From: Flavobacteriaceae bacterium
Lineage (GTDB): Bacteria; Bacteroidota; Bacteroidia; Flavobacteriales; Flavobacteriaceae
Direction: 5' to 3'
Assembly (NCBI GenBank): GCA_021739635.1
Contig: JAIPBH010000010.1
Coordinates: 78,474-142,473 of the forward strand
Length of the DNA: 64,000 nucleotides
The translations under genes were made by a program, and so were the position numbers. The notes under the pieces were generated by a model, which was not told the origin of the DNA, did not search any database, and saw only the letters and a list, made by a program, of their open reading frames with translations. Each line of letters starts with the position of its first letter. The first letter of the stretch is position 1. Shown here one piece after another: positions 50,771 through 61,184 of this stretch.

Positions 50771-50998
50771 ATAATTATATTTTTAACATTTTTAAACTTT
50801 AATTCCAACAAAATTATATAGTATAAAACAGCTATTCAATGACATAAATCATATATTAAAAGTTTTATTCATGTTATTTAAAAAACTTAAAACGTAAAAA
50901 AATAGTTTATTTTTTAAGATATTCGTTTTTTTAAACTAGCTCTTGTAAATTCTTTTTTATTTCCTATTTTGCAAGACACTAAACTTTTTAAAAGCATA

Positions 50999-52771
50999 AT
51001 GACTGAAGTAACAAGACTTTTTGATATTCCACAGTATCAACTGGAAACATATAATTTAAGCAAATCATTAACTACCAAATACAATGGTAAGTGGGTTTCA
51101 ATTTCATCTCAAGAATATATTAATCAAACCCATGCAATAAGTAGAGGATTATTGAGATTAGGCGTTAACCCTAATGACAAAATTGCTGTTATTTCAAGTA
51201 CAAATAGGACTGAATGGAGTATTTTAGACATTGGTGTATTACAAATAGGCGCACAAAATGTTCCTATTTACCCAACTATAGCTAAAGAAGACTATGAATA
51301 TATTTTAAATCATTCAGAATCAAAATACTGCTTTGTATCAGATGTTGAAGTTTTAGAAAAAATAAATGCTGTAAAAGAAAAAACTAAACTTAAAGAAGTT
51401 TATACACTTGATGTTATTCCAAATGAACATAATTGGAAAGAGATTTTAAAATTAGGTGAAGATGAAAGCAATCAACATGAGGTAGAAAACAGAAAAACTT
51501 GTGTGAAACCTCAAGATTTAGCTACCATAATATATACATCAGGAACAACAGGCCAACCCAAAGGTGTCATGCTATCGCATCACAATTTAATTTCTAATGT
51601 TATAGATAGTGAAAAACGTGTCCCTTTTGAATATGGAAAATCTAAAGCTTTAAGTTTTTTACCTATATGCCATGTTTTTGAGCGTATGATATTATACCTA
51701 TATCAGTATTGTGGTGTTGAAATTCATTTTGCTGAATCTATTGATAAAATGAGTGACAACTTAAAAGAAGTTAAACCAAATGTTATGACTGCTGTTCCTA
51801 GACTTTATGAAAAGGTTTATGATAAGATTGTTGATAAAGGCGCAGAATTAACTGGTATTAAACGAGCATTATTTTTCTGGGCAATAGATTTAGGTTTAAA
51901 ATATGAACCTTATGGAGCAAATGGTTTATGGTATGAGCTCCAATTAAAATTAGCTAGAAAATTGATTTTCAGTAAATGGAAAGAAGGCTTAGGCGGAAAT
52001 TTAGATTTAATGGTCTCTGGAAGTGCTGCATTACAACCCAGATTAACAAGAACTTTTGCCGCAGCCGGCATGCCAATAATGGAAGGTTATGGATTAACAG
52101 AAACGTCTCCAGTTGTATCTGTTAATGATATGCGTAATGGTGGTTTTAGAATTGGTACAGTTGGACGAATTATTGATAATGTAGAAGTAAAAATTGCTGA
52201 AGATGGCGAAATTTTAGTAAAAGGTCCAAACATCATGTTAGGCTATTATAAAGATTTAGAAAAAACCAATGAAGTTATGACTGGTGATTATTTTCACACA
52301 GGAGATATTGGTGAAGTAAGTGATGATGGTTTTTTAAAAATTACTGATAGAAAAAAAGAAATGTTTAAAACCTCTGGCGGTAAATATGTTTCGCCAGCAC
52401 TTATTGAAAATGAACTAAAACAATCTCATTTTATTGAACAAGTGATGGTCATTGGTGAAGGTGAAAAAATGCCAGCAGCTCTTATACAACCAGATTTTAA
52501 CTTTATAAAACATTGGATAGAAAAGAAAGGAAAAGACATCAAATCTGATAATGTATCAATAGCTTCATCACAAATAATAAAAGATCGCATTCAAAAAGAA
52601 GTTGATAAAACTAATTTGAAATTTGGTAATTGGGAACAAGTTAAAAAAATTGAACTTACTGCTGATGTTTGGTCAATTGATTCTGGTCATTTAACACCAA
52701 CCATGAAAATGAAACGTAAAGTTATTAAAGACATATATAAAGACTTGGTTGAGAAAATATATCGTTCATAA
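50999..52771 (+). CDS. Long-chain acyl-CoA synthetase (AMP-dependent ligase)
   Basis: TIIYTSGTTGQPKGVMLSHHNL, MEGYGLTETSPV. Start moved from the TTG at 50969 to ATG 50999. Confidence 0.94.
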   Translation: MTEVTRLFDIPQYQLETYNLSKSLTTKYNGKWVSISSQEYINQTHAISRGLLRLGVNPNDKIAVISSTNRTEWSILDIGVLQIGAQNVPIYPTIAKEDYEYILNHSESKYCFVSDVEVLEKINAVKEKTKLKEVYTLDVIPNEHNWKEILKLGEDESNQHEVENRKTCVKPQDLATIIYTSGTTGQPKGVMLSHHNLISNVIDSEKRVPFEYGKSKALSFLPICHVFERMILYLYQYCGVEIHFAESIDKMSDNLKEVKPNVMTAVPRLYEKVYDKIVDKGAELTGIKRALFFWAIDLGLKYEPYGANGLWYELQLKLARKLIFSKWKEGLGGNLDLMVSGSAALQPRLTRTFAAAGMPIMEGYGLTETSPVVSVNDMRNGGFRIGTVGRIIDNVEVKIAEDGEILVKGPNIMLGYYKDLEKTNEVMTGDYFHTGDIGEVSDDGFLKITDRKKEMFKTSGGKYVSPALIENELKQSHFIEQVMVIGEGEKMPAALIQPDFNFIKHWIEKKGKDIKSDNVSIASSQIIKDRIQKEVDKTNLKFGNWEQVKKIELTADVWSIDSGHLTPTMKMKRKVIKDIYKDLVEKIYRS

Positions 52772-52869
52772 TTTAGATGCAATAAAACATATTCTTCTGT
52801 ATCACAAACACATAAATCAATACTTAACTATTTTTTTTTTATTAATAACTAATAAAACTTCCTTTTAAT

Positions 52870-52910
52870 AAAAATACAAGCCGCCTTTAATAAAGTGGCT
52901 TGTATTTTTA
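52870..52910 (+). terminator. Terminator-like hairpin
   Basis: AATACAAGCC gc CTTTaatAAAG tg GCTTGTATTTTT. Confidence 0.7.
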
Positions 52911-52935
52911 TTAAACCAATTAACTATTTTTAACT

Positions 52936-52963
52936 AAATTTATTATGCGTGCATAATAAATTT
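52936..52963. promoter_or_regulatory. Perfect 13-bp palindrome, putative MarR operator
   Basis: AAATTTATTATGC-GT-GCATAATAAATTT; 3 bp upstream of a TATATTTG -7 element (52967-52974) of the marR gene. Confidence 0.65.
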
Positions 52964-52993
52964 TTATATATTTGATTTTTTAGAAAACAAACT

Positions 52994-53437
52994 ATGAAAG
53001 ACAAAACCATTGATTATGTATTGAGAACCACATGGTTAACTGTTTTTAAAATGTATAATGAAGAAGCTCTTAAGTTTGATAGCACCATGGCTACAGGTTT
53101 AACTCTGTTAAGTATAGATCAAGAAAAAGGCACACCTTCAACCTCATTAGGTCCTAAAATGGGCATGGAAGCAACAAGTCTTTCAAGAATTTTAAAAACC
53201 ATGGAAAAAAGAGGATTAATAGAAAGGCGTCCAAACCCAGATGATGGTAGAAGTGTTTTGATTTATCTCACAGATTTTGGAAAAGAAAAAAGAGCCTACT
53301 CAAAAGAAAAAGTACTCATATTTAATGAAGCCATTAGAAATAATATTTCTGAAGAAAAACTAAATCATTTTTATGAAGTTGCAGAATTAATTAATGAGTT
53401 GGTTACCAACAAAAAAATTTACAATCAAACTAAATAA
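52994..53437 (+). CDS. MarR-family transcriptional regulator
   Basis: MGMEATSLSRILKTMEKRGLIERRPNPDDGRSVLIYLTDFGKE winged helix. Confidence 0.95.
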   Translation: MKDKTIDYVLRTTWLTVFKMYNEEALKFDSTMATGLTLLSIDQEKGTPSTSLGPKMGMEATSLSRILKTMEKRGLIERRPNPDDGRSVLIYLTDFGKEKRAYSKEKVLIFNEAIRNNISEEKLNHFYEVAELINELVTNKKIYNQTK

Positions 53438-53452
53438 TTAGGTCAATTTATA

Positions 53453-55846
53453 ATGAATAAACGTAGAATTAAAAAAATAGCAGTGATTGGTTCCGGCATT
53501 ATGGGAAGTGGTATTGCTTGTCATTTTGCCAATATTGGTGTTGATGTAATACTATTAGACATTATTCCAAGAGAATTAAATGATGCAGAAAAATCTAAAG
53601 GATTAACCCTTGACAATAAAGTTGTTAGAAACAGAATAGTGAATGATTCATTAATAACATCTTTAAAATCTAAACCTTCACCAATTTATCATCAAAGTTT
53701 TGCAACTAGAATCACTACTGGAAACCTTGAAGATGATATTTCAAAAGTGAAAGATGTTGATTGGATTATGGAAGTTGTTGTAGAGCGATTAGACATCAAA
53801 AAACAAGTGTTTGAAAAATTAGAAAAACACAGAACACCAGGCACTTTAATAACGTCTAACACCTCAGGAATCCCAATACATTTTATGAGTGAAGGCCGCA
53901 GTGAAGATTTTCAAAAGCATTTCTGTGGAACACATTTTTTTAATCCAGCGCGCTATTTAAAACTCTTTGAAATTATTCCTGGTCCAAAAACTGATGCATC
54001 CGTTATATCTTTTTTAAATGCTTATGGTGAGCAATTTCTAGGAAAAACCTCAGTTATTGCTAAAGACACACCTGCTTTTATAGGAAATAGAATAGGAATC
54101 TTCGGAATTCAAAGTTTATTTCATCAAGTCAAAGAATTAGGTTTAACCGTTGAAGAAATTGATAAACTAACCGGTCCTGTTATTGGTCGCCCAAAATCAG
54201 CAACGTTCAGAACCGTTGACGTAGTAGGTTTAGATACTTTAGTACATGTGGCGAATGGCATTTACGATAATTGCCTAAATGATGAAGCCCATGAGTTATT
54301 CAAATTGCCAGATTTCATCAATACCATGATGGAAAACAAATGGCTTGGAAGTAAAACAGGGCAAGGTTTTTATAAAAAAGAATGTAAAGATATTCTCACT
54401 TTAGATTTAAATACCTTAGAATATAGACCTAATAAAAAAGCAAATTTTGCAACTTTAGAACTCACTAAAACTATAGACAAGGTTATTGATCGATTTAAAG
54501 TTTTAGTATCTGGAAAAGATAAAGCAGGTGATTTTTACAGAAAGAATTTTGCTGCAATGTTTGAATACGTCTCCTACAGAATTCCTGAAATTTCAGATGA
54601 ATTATACAAATTAGATGATGCCATGAAAGCAGGTTTTGGTTGGGAACATGGTCCTTTTCAAATTTGGGATGCTATTGGCGTAGAAAAAGGTATTGAACTT
54701 ATAAAGGCTCAAGGAAAACAACCTGCAGCTTGGGTAAACGAGATGCTTGCTTCAGGAAGTTCATCTTTTTATACCGTTAAAAATGGTGCCACCTATTATT
54801 ATGATATACCTAAAAAATCACAAGAGAAAATTCCTGGACAAGATGCGTTTATCATTTTAGATAATATCAGGAAATCGAATGAAGTATTTAAAAACTCTGG
54901 TGTTGTTATTGAAGATTTAGGAGATGGTATTCTTAATTGTGAGTTCCAATCTAAAATGAATACCATTGGTGGCGATGTGTTAGCCGGTCTAAACAAAGCT
55001 ATTGATTTAGCCGAAAAAGATTTTGCAGGATTGGTTATTGGTAATCAAGGAGCTAATTTCTCCGTAGGAGCCAACATAGGTATGATTTTTATGATGGCTG
55101 CAGAGCAAGAATATGACGAACTAAATATGGCAATAAAATATTTCCAAGATACTATGATGCGCATGCGCTATTCATCCATCCCAACCATTGCTGCTCCACA
55201 TGGAATGGCTCTTGGTGGTGGTTGTGAATTATCCATGCACGCTGATAAAGTGGTAGCAGCAGCTGAAACTTATATTGGGTTAGTTGAATTTGGTGTTGGT
55301 GTGATTCCCGGCGGAGGCGGTTCCAAAGAAATGGCTTTAAGAGCTTCTGACACATTTAGAAAAAATGATGTAGAATTAAATGTTTTGCAAGAATATTTCT
55401 TAACTATTGGAATGGCTAAAGTAGCAACCTCAGCGTATGAAGCTTTTGATTTTGGTATTCTTCAAAATGGAAAAGATGTTGTTGTGGTAAATAGAGACCG
55501 ACAAATAGCTACAGCAAAAGCGTATGCAAAATTAATGGCTGAACAAGGTTACACACAACCGGTAAAACGCAAGGACGTTAAAGTTTTGGGTAAACAAGCA
55601 TTAGGCATGTTTTTAGTAGGAACAGATGCTATGGAAGCTAGTAGATTTATTAGTGAGCATGACCATAAAATCGCAAATAAATTAGCTTATGTTATGGCTG
55701 GCGGTGATTTATCAGAACCTACTCTAGTAAGTGAACAATACTTATTAGATCTTGAGCGTGAAGCTTTCCTAAGTTTATGTACAGAACGTAAAACTTTAGA
55801 ACGTATTCAACACATGTTAAAAACTGGTAAACCTTTAAGAAACTAA
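53453..55846 (+). CDS. 3-hydroxyacyl-CoA dehydrogenase / enoyl-CoA hydratase fusion
   Basis: VIGSGIMGSGIACHFANIGVDVILLD, FFNPARYLKLFEIIPG, GMALGGGCELSMHADKVVAAAETYIGLVEFGVGVIPGGGGSKEMA. Confidence 0.95.
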   Translation: MNKRRIKKIAVIGSGIMGSGIACHFANIGVDVILLDIIPRELNDAEKSKGLTLDNKVVRNRIVNDSLITSLKSKPSPIYHQSFATRITTGNLEDDISKVKDVDWIMEVVVERLDIKKQVFEKLEKHRTPGTLITSNTSGIPIHFMSEGRSEDFQKHFCGTHFFNPARYLKLFEIIPGPKTDASVISFLNAYGEQFLGKTSVIAKDTPAFIGNRIGIFGIQSLFHQVKELGLTVEEIDKLTGPVIGRPKSATFRTVDVVGLDTLVHVANGIYDNCLNDEAHELFKLPDFINTMMENKWLGSKTGQGFYKKECKDILTLDLNTLEYRPNKKANFATLELTKTIDKVIDRFKVLVSGKDKAGDFYRKNFAAMFEYVSYRIPEISDELYKLDDAMKAGFGWEHGPFQIWDAIGVEKGIELIKAQGKQPAAWVNEMLASGSSSFYTVKNGATYYYDIPKKSQEKIPGQDAFIILDNIRKSNEVFKNSGVVIEDLGDGILNCEFQSKMNTIGGDVLAGLNKAIDLAEKDFAGLVIGNQGANFSVGANIGMIFMMAAEQEYDELNMAIKYFQDTMMRMRYSSIPTIAAPHGMALGGGCELSMHADKVVAAAETYIGLVEFGVGVIPGGGGSKEMALRASDTFRKNDVELNVLQEYFLTIGMAKVATSAYEAFDFGILQNGKDVVVVNRDRQIATAKAYAKLMAEQGYTQPVKRKDVKVLGKQALGMFLVGTDAMEASRFISEHDHKIANKLAYVMAGGDLSEPTLVSEQYLLDLEREAFLSLCTERKTLERIQHMLKTGKPLRN

Positions 55847-55850
55847 AAAA

Positions 55851-57041
55851 ATGAGACAAGCATATATAGTAAAAGCATATAGAACTGCGGTTGGAAAAGC
55901 TCCAAAAGGGGTTTTCCGTTTTAAAAGAGCTGATGAATTGGGTGCAGAAACCATTCAATACATGATGAAAGAATTACCAAATTTAGATGTAAAACGTATT
56001 GATGATGTTATCGTTGGAAATGCCATGCCTGAAGGCGCTCAAGGCCTCAATATGGCTCGATTTATATCTTTAATTGGATTAAATAGCGTAGATGTGCCAG
56101 GTGTAACTGTCAACCGTTTTTGTTCCTCAGGAATTGAAACTATTGCCATTGCAGCTGCCAAAATTCAAGCGGGAATGGCAGATTGCATTATTGCTGGAGG
56201 TTCAGAAAGTATGAGTTCTGTCCCTATGACAGGCTTTAAACCTGAATTAAATTATAATACAGTTAATTCTGGCCATGAGGATTATTACTGGGGTATGGGA
56301 AATACAGCAGAAGCTGTTGCTAATCAATTTAATATTTCTCGACAAGACCAAGACGAGTTTGCTTATTATTCACATATGAAGGCTTTAAAGGCACTTTCAG
56401 AAAACCGCTTTCAAGATCAAATTGTACCTATTGATGTAGAGCAAACTTATGTTGATAAAAACGGAAAACGTGCTACTAAAAAATACACAGTTAACAAAGA
56501 TGAAGGCCCAAGAGCTGGAACAAGTATAGAAGCACTATCAAAATTAAGTCCTGTATTTGCTGCTAACGGAAGTGTAACCGCTGGTAACTCCTCACAAATG
56601 AGTGATGGAGCTGCTTTTGTAATGGTGATGAGTGAAGACATGGTTAAAGAATTAAATTTAGAACCTATTGCCCGTTTAGTAAATTATGCTGCGGCTGGTG
56701 TGGAGCCAAGAATTATGGGAATTGGACCTGTAAAAGCCATTCCAAAAGCACTAAAACTAGCAGGTCTGAAACAAGATGATTTAGCCCTAATTGAATTAAA
56801 TGAAGCGTTCGCTTCACAATCTTTAGCAGTCATAAGAGAATTAAACTTAAACCCAAACATTATCAACGTTAATGGTGGCGCTATAGCTTTAGGTCATCCA
56901 CTTGGATGTACAGGAGCAAAATTATCCGTTCAGTTATTTGATGAAATGAGAAAACAAAATATGAAAGGCAAATATGGAGCAGTTACTATGTGCGTAGGCA
57001 CAGGTCAAGGGGCTTGCGGAATATTTGAATTTTTAAATTAA
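55851..57041 (+). CDS. Acetyl-CoA C-acyltransferase (thiolase)
   Basis: VNRFCSSGIETIAIAAAKIQAG, NVNGGAIALGHPLGCTGAK, MCVGTGQGACGIFE. Confidence 0.96.
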   Translation: MRQAYIVKAYRTAVGKAPKGVFRFKRADELGAETIQYMMKELPNLDVKRIDDVIVGNAMPEGAQGLNMARFISLIGLNSVDVPGVTVNRFCSSGIETIAIAAAKIQAGMADCIIAGGSESMSSVPMTGFKPELNYNTVNSGHEDYYWGMGNTAEAVANQFNISRQDQDEFAYYSHMKALKALSENRFQDQIVPIDVEQTYVDKNGKRATKKYTVNKDEGPRAGTSIEALSKLSPVFAANGSVTAGNSSQMSDGAAFVMVMSEDMVKELNLEPIARLVNYAAAGVEPRIMGIGPVKAIPKALKLAGLKQDDLALIELNEAFASQSLAVIRELNLNPNIINVNGGAIALGHPLGCTGAKLSVQLFDEMRKQNMKGKYGAVTMCVGTGQGACGIFEFLN

Positions 57042-57057
57042 TACAACATAATAAAAA

Positions 57058-58866
57058 ATGGAAACAACAGAAAAAGAGCTATTAAGAGGTGGTCAATTCC
57101 TTGTAAAAGAAACTAAATGTGAAGAGGTGTTCACTCCTGAAGATTTTTCAGAAGAACAAAAAATGATGAAGGAAGCTGTAATGGAATTCAATGACCGTGA
57201 AATCATTCCAAATAAACCCCGCTTTGAAGCTAAAGATTATGCGCTCACAGAAGCATGTATGAAAAAAGCTGGTGACCTAGGCTTTTTAAGTGTTGCTGTT
57301 CCTGAAGCTTATGGTGGTTTAGGTATGGGCTTTGTATCAACGTTGTTAACATGCGACTATATATCTAGTGGCACAGGCTCTTTTAGTACGGCCTTTGGTG
57401 CTCACACCGGAATTGGTACATTACCAATCATATTATACGGAACAGAAGAACAAAAACAAAAATATATCCCAAAACTAGCAACTGGAGAATGGTTTGGTTC
57501 ATATTGTTTAACTGAACCTGGAGCAGGAAGCGATGCTAATTCTGGTAAAACTACTGCTACCCTATCTGAAGATGGAAAAAGTTATAAAATCAACGGTCAA
57601 AAAATGTGGATTTCAAACGCCGGTTTTTGTCGTTTAATGATTGTTTTTGCTCGTATTGAAAATGATAAAAATATTACAGGTTTCATTGTAGAATTTGATA
57701 AAGAAAACCCTAACGGCATTGTTTTAGGTGAAGAAGAACACAAGTTAGGTATTCGTTCCTCATCAACACGTCAAGTCTTCTTTAATGACACCGTTGTTCC
57801 TGTTGAAAATATGCTTTCTGAAAGAGGAAATGGTTTTAAAATTGCCATGAATGCTTTAAATGTTGGCCGTATTAAATTGGCTGCTGCTTGTTTAGATTCT
57901 CAAAGACGTTTAACAACTACAGCCGTTCAATATGCTAATGAAAGAAAACAATTCAAAACGGCTATTTCAGATTTTGGAGCAATTAAATATAAATTAGCAG
58001 AAATGTCAGCAAGTGCTTACGCTGGTGAATCAGCTTGCTACAGAGCTGCTAAAAATATTGAAGATCGCATTGCATTGCGTGTAGCAGCAGGAAACACACA
58101 TCAAGAAGCAGAACTTAAAGGTGTTGAGGAATATGCCATAGAGTGTTCCATTCTAAAAGTAGCAGTTTCTGAAGATGTTCAAAACTGTGCTGATGAAGGT
58201 ATTCAAATTTTTGGTGGTATGGGATTCTCTGAAGATACTCCTATGGAAGCAGCTTGGAGAGATGCCAGAATAGCACGAATTTATGAAGGCACCAACGAAA
58301 TAAACCGAATGCTTTCTGTTGGTATGTTGGTAAAAAAAGCCATGAAAGGTCATGTTGACTTATTAGGTCCTGCAACAGCTGTAGCTAATGAACTTATGGG
58401 TATTCCTTCTTTTGAAACACCAGATTATACGGAGTTATTTTCTGAAGAAAAAGAGATGATAGCTAAACTTAAAAAAGTGTTTTTAATGGTAGCTGGTGCT
58501 GCTGTTCAAAAATTTGGACCAGATTTAGATGCTCATCAACAGTTATTAATTGCTGCTTCAGATATTTTAATAGAAATCTATATGGCTGAATCTACCATTT
58601 TAAGAACTGAAAAAAATGTAAAGCGTTTTGGCGAAGAAGCTCAAAAAGTACAAATAGCTATGGCTAAATTATACTTATATAATGCTGTTTCAATTGTTGA
58701 AAAAAACGGAAAAGAAAGTATCATATCATTTGCTGAAGGTGATGAACAACGTATGCTACTTATGGGACTTAAACGATTTGTTAAATATACCAATTACCCT
58801 GATATTGTAGATTTACGAAAAGAAATAGCTGAAAAAGTAAAAGCTGAAAACAGCTATTGTTTTTAA
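57058..58866 (+). CDS. Acyl-CoA dehydrogenase
   Basis: YCLTEPGAGSDANSGKTTA, ERKQF, GIQIFGGMGFSEDTPMEAAWRDARIARIYEGTNEINR. Confidence 0.96.
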   Translation: METTEKELLRGGQFLVKETKCEEVFTPEDFSEEQKMMKEAVMEFNDREIIPNKPRFEAKDYALTEACMKKAGDLGFLSVAVPEAYGGLGMGFVSTLLTCDYISSGTGSFSTAFGAHTGIGTLPIILYGTEEQKQKYIPKLATGEWFGSYCLTEPGAGSDANSGKTTATLSEDGKSYKINGQKMWISNAGFCRLMIVFARIENDKNITGFIVEFDKENPNGIVLGEEEHKLGIRSSSTRQVFFNDTVVPVENMLSERGNGFKIAMNALNVGRIKLAAACLDSQRRLTTTAVQYANERKQFKTAISDFGAIKYKLAEMSASAYAGESACYRAAKNIEDRIALRVAAGNTHQEAELKGVEEYAIECSILKVAVSEDVQNCADEGIQIFGGMGFSEDTPMEAAWRDARIARIYEGTNEINRMLSVGMLVKKAMKGHVDLLGPATAVANELMGIPSFETPDYTELFSEEKEMIAKLKKVFLMVAGAAVQKFGPDLDAHQQLLIAASDILIEIYMAESTILRTEKNVKRFGEEAQKVQIAMAKLYLYNAVSIVEKNGKESIISFAEGDEQRMLLMGLKRFVKYTNYPDIVDLRKEIAEKVKAENSYCF

Positions 58867-58889
58867 AAAATAGTGACTAATTCAAATCT

Positions 58890-58928
58890 AAAAGCGCTTC
58901 GAATTTTATTCAAGGCGCTTTTTTTTTC
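58890..58928 (+). terminator. Intrinsic terminator
   Basis: AAAAGCGC ttcGAATTTTATTCaag GCGCTTTTTTTTT. Confidence 0.85.
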
Positions 58929-58955
58929 TTATTTTAGTAGAAAATTATTTTTACA

Positions 58956-60602
58956 ATGAAACAGCTAATTAAAATTTTAAGTTTATTCATTTTTATTTCA
59001 TTTTCAACAGCAAAAAGTCAAGGTTTATTAACTGAAAAAAATAATTTTACAAGACAAGATACTTTAAGAGGTAGCATTACCCCTGAAAGAGCTTGGTGGG
59101 ATGTAACTTATTACCATTTAAATATTAAAGTGGAACCAGACAAAAAATTTATTTCTGGTAGCAATACCATACAGTACAAAGTAATTGATACTCAAAAAAA
59201 TTTACAAATTGATTTACAACCTCCATTAAAAATCACCAAAGTTGTTCAAGATGGCGAAGAATTAAAAGTGATTAATGAAGGCAATGCTCACTTTATAAAA
59301 TTAAATAGCGTACAAAATGTTGGAAACATAAAAACTATTGAAGTGTTCTACGAAGGCAACCCAAAAGAAGCTGTTAGAGCGCCCTGGGATGGTGGCTTTT
59401 CTTGGAAAAAAGATGCTAATGACAATGATTTTATAGCAACTTCTTGTCAAGGCCTTGGAGCAAGTGTTTGGTGGCCAAATAAAGACCATATGTATGACGA
59501 AGTTGACAGTATGCTAATAAGTGTTAATACTCCTAAAGGACTTATGGATGTTTCTAATGGTAGATTAAGGAGTATTGAGCAATATGGCGACAATAAAACT
59601 TACAACTGGTTTGTAAGTAACCCTATAAATAATTATGGAGTCAATGTTAATATTGGTGATTATGTGCATTTTTCTGATAAATATGATGGTGAAAATGGAT
59701 ATTTAGACATGGATTATTATGTGCTAAAAGACAATTTAGAAAAAGCTCAAGAACATTTCAAAGATGCTCCAAAAATGATGAAAGCTTTTGAATATTGGTT
59801 TGGTCCATATCCATTTTATAAAGATGGCTATAAATTGGTAGAAGTGCCTTATTTAGGTATGGAACATCAAAGTTCAGTTACCTATGGCAATCAGTATATG
59901 AAAGGATATTTAGGACGGGATTTATCTAGTACTGGTTGGGGTTTAAAGTTTGATTTTATCATCATCCATGAGTCAGGTCATGAATGGTTTGCAAACAATA
60001 TAACTTATAAAGACATAGCTGATATGTGGATTCATGAAGGATTTACTGCCTATTCAGAAAACTTATTTATAGACTATTATTATGGAAAAGAAGCCTCAGC
60101 TGATTACGTGATTGGCACAAGATTAAATATACAAAATGACAAACCAATCATTGGTTATTATGATGTAAATAATGAAGGTTCAAGTGATATGTATTACAAA
60201 GGATCTAATATGTTGCACACCTTAAGGCAACTTATTGAAGATGATGAAAAATGGCGTCAAATTTTACGAGGTATTAACCGAACCTTTTATCATCAAACCG
60301 TTACAACACAACAAATTGAAAATTATTTAAGTACTGAAACGGGTATTAATTTGACCGAATTTTTTAATCAATATATAAGAACCACAGAAATTCCTACTTT
60401 GGAATATAAAATTGAAAACAAAGAACTTAAATACCACTGGACGCATATTGTAAACAAATTTGATATGCCCGTTCAGGTAACAATTAACGATAAAGAGCAA
60501 TGGATATTTCCAACGGCTGAATGGAAAACCATTCCTTTAGAATCAAATAAAACAACTTTAAAAGTTGATAGAGATTTTTATGTTAATTCAAGTAAGATAT
60601 AA
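58956..60602 (+). CDS. M1-family metallopeptidase
   Basis: HESGHEWFANNITYKDIADMWIHEGFTAYSENLF zinc-site region; signal peptide. Confidence 0.93.
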   Translation: MKQLIKILSLFIFISFSTAKSQGLLTEKNNFTRQDTLRGSITPERAWWDVTYYHLNIKVEPDKKFISGSNTIQYKVIDTQKNLQIDLQPPLKITKVVQDGEELKVINEGNAHFIKLNSVQNVGNIKTIEVFYEGNPKEAVRAPWDGGFSWKKDANDNDFIATSCQGLGASVWWPNKDHMYDEVDSMLISVNTPKGLMDVSNGRLRSIEQYGDNKTYNWFVSNPINNYGVNVNIGDYVHFSDKYDGENGYLDMDYYVLKDNLEKAQEHFKDAPKMMKAFEYWFGPYPFYKDGYKLVEVPYLGMEHQSSVTYGNQYMKGYLGRDLSSTGWGLKFDFIIIHESGHEWFANNITYKDIADMWIHEGFTAYSENLFIDYYYGKEASADYVIGTRLNIQNDKPIIGYYDVNNEGSSDMYYKGSNMLHTLRQLIEDDEKWRQILRGINRTFYHQTVTTQQIENYLSTETGINLTEFFNQYIRTTEIPTLEYKIENKELKYHWTHIVNKFDMPVQVTINDKEQWIFPTAEWKTIPLESNKTTLKVDRDFYVNSSKI

Positions 60603-61184
60603 TTGAACGAAGAAACCTTAGAATTATATTTTAAAAATGATGATGAATGGCGAAAATGGTTGCATGAAAACCATCTTTCATCAAAGGGTATTCATTTAAT
60701 ATTTTATAAAGTTGACTATGAAAATGATAGTATGCGTTGGGAGGAAGCTGTAAAAGTAGCTTTGTGTTATGGTTGGATTGATTCTACTGTTAAAAGTTTA
60801 GGCAATGGCAAAAGGCGCCAATATTTTACACCTAGAAATGCAAAAAGTGTTTGGAGCGCATTAAACAAAAGATATGTAGAAGAATTAATTTCTAAAAATT
60901 TAATACACGAAAGCGGATTAAAAATAATAGAAATTGCTAAACAAAATGGCAGTTGGACAACACTTGATGATGTTGAAAATGGTATTATTCCAGAAGATTT
61001 ACAAATTCAATTTGATAAAAATTCAGAAGCCTTAAATAATTATAATCGATTTGCGCCATCTTACAGAAAAAGCTATTTATACTGGTTAAATCAAGCAAAA
61101 CGAGAAGACACCAGACGAAAACGCATAACTGAAATCATTCAATTATGCGCTAATAATATTAAAAGCAGAGATAATGGCTATTAA
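60603..61184 (+). CDS. YdeI/OmpD-associated family protein (TTG start)
   Basis: WLHENHLSSKGIHLIFYKV..VKVALCYGWIDSTVKSLGNGKRRQYFTPRNAKSVWSALNKRYVEELI. Confidence 0.88.
   Translation: MNEETLELYFKNDDEWRKWLHENHLSSKGIHLIFYKVDYENDSMRWEEAVKVALCYGWIDSTVKSLGNGKRRQYFTPRNAKSVWSALNKRYVEELISKNLIHESGLKIIEIAKQNGSWTTLDDVENGIIPEDLQIQFDKNSEALNNYNRFAPSYRKSYLYWLNQAKREDTRRKRITEIIQLCANNIKSRDNGY

Noticed and set aside
55719-55958. 79-aa minus ORF spanning the 3HAD/thiolase junction
   Set aside because: Antisense shadow; both flanking genes are solid.
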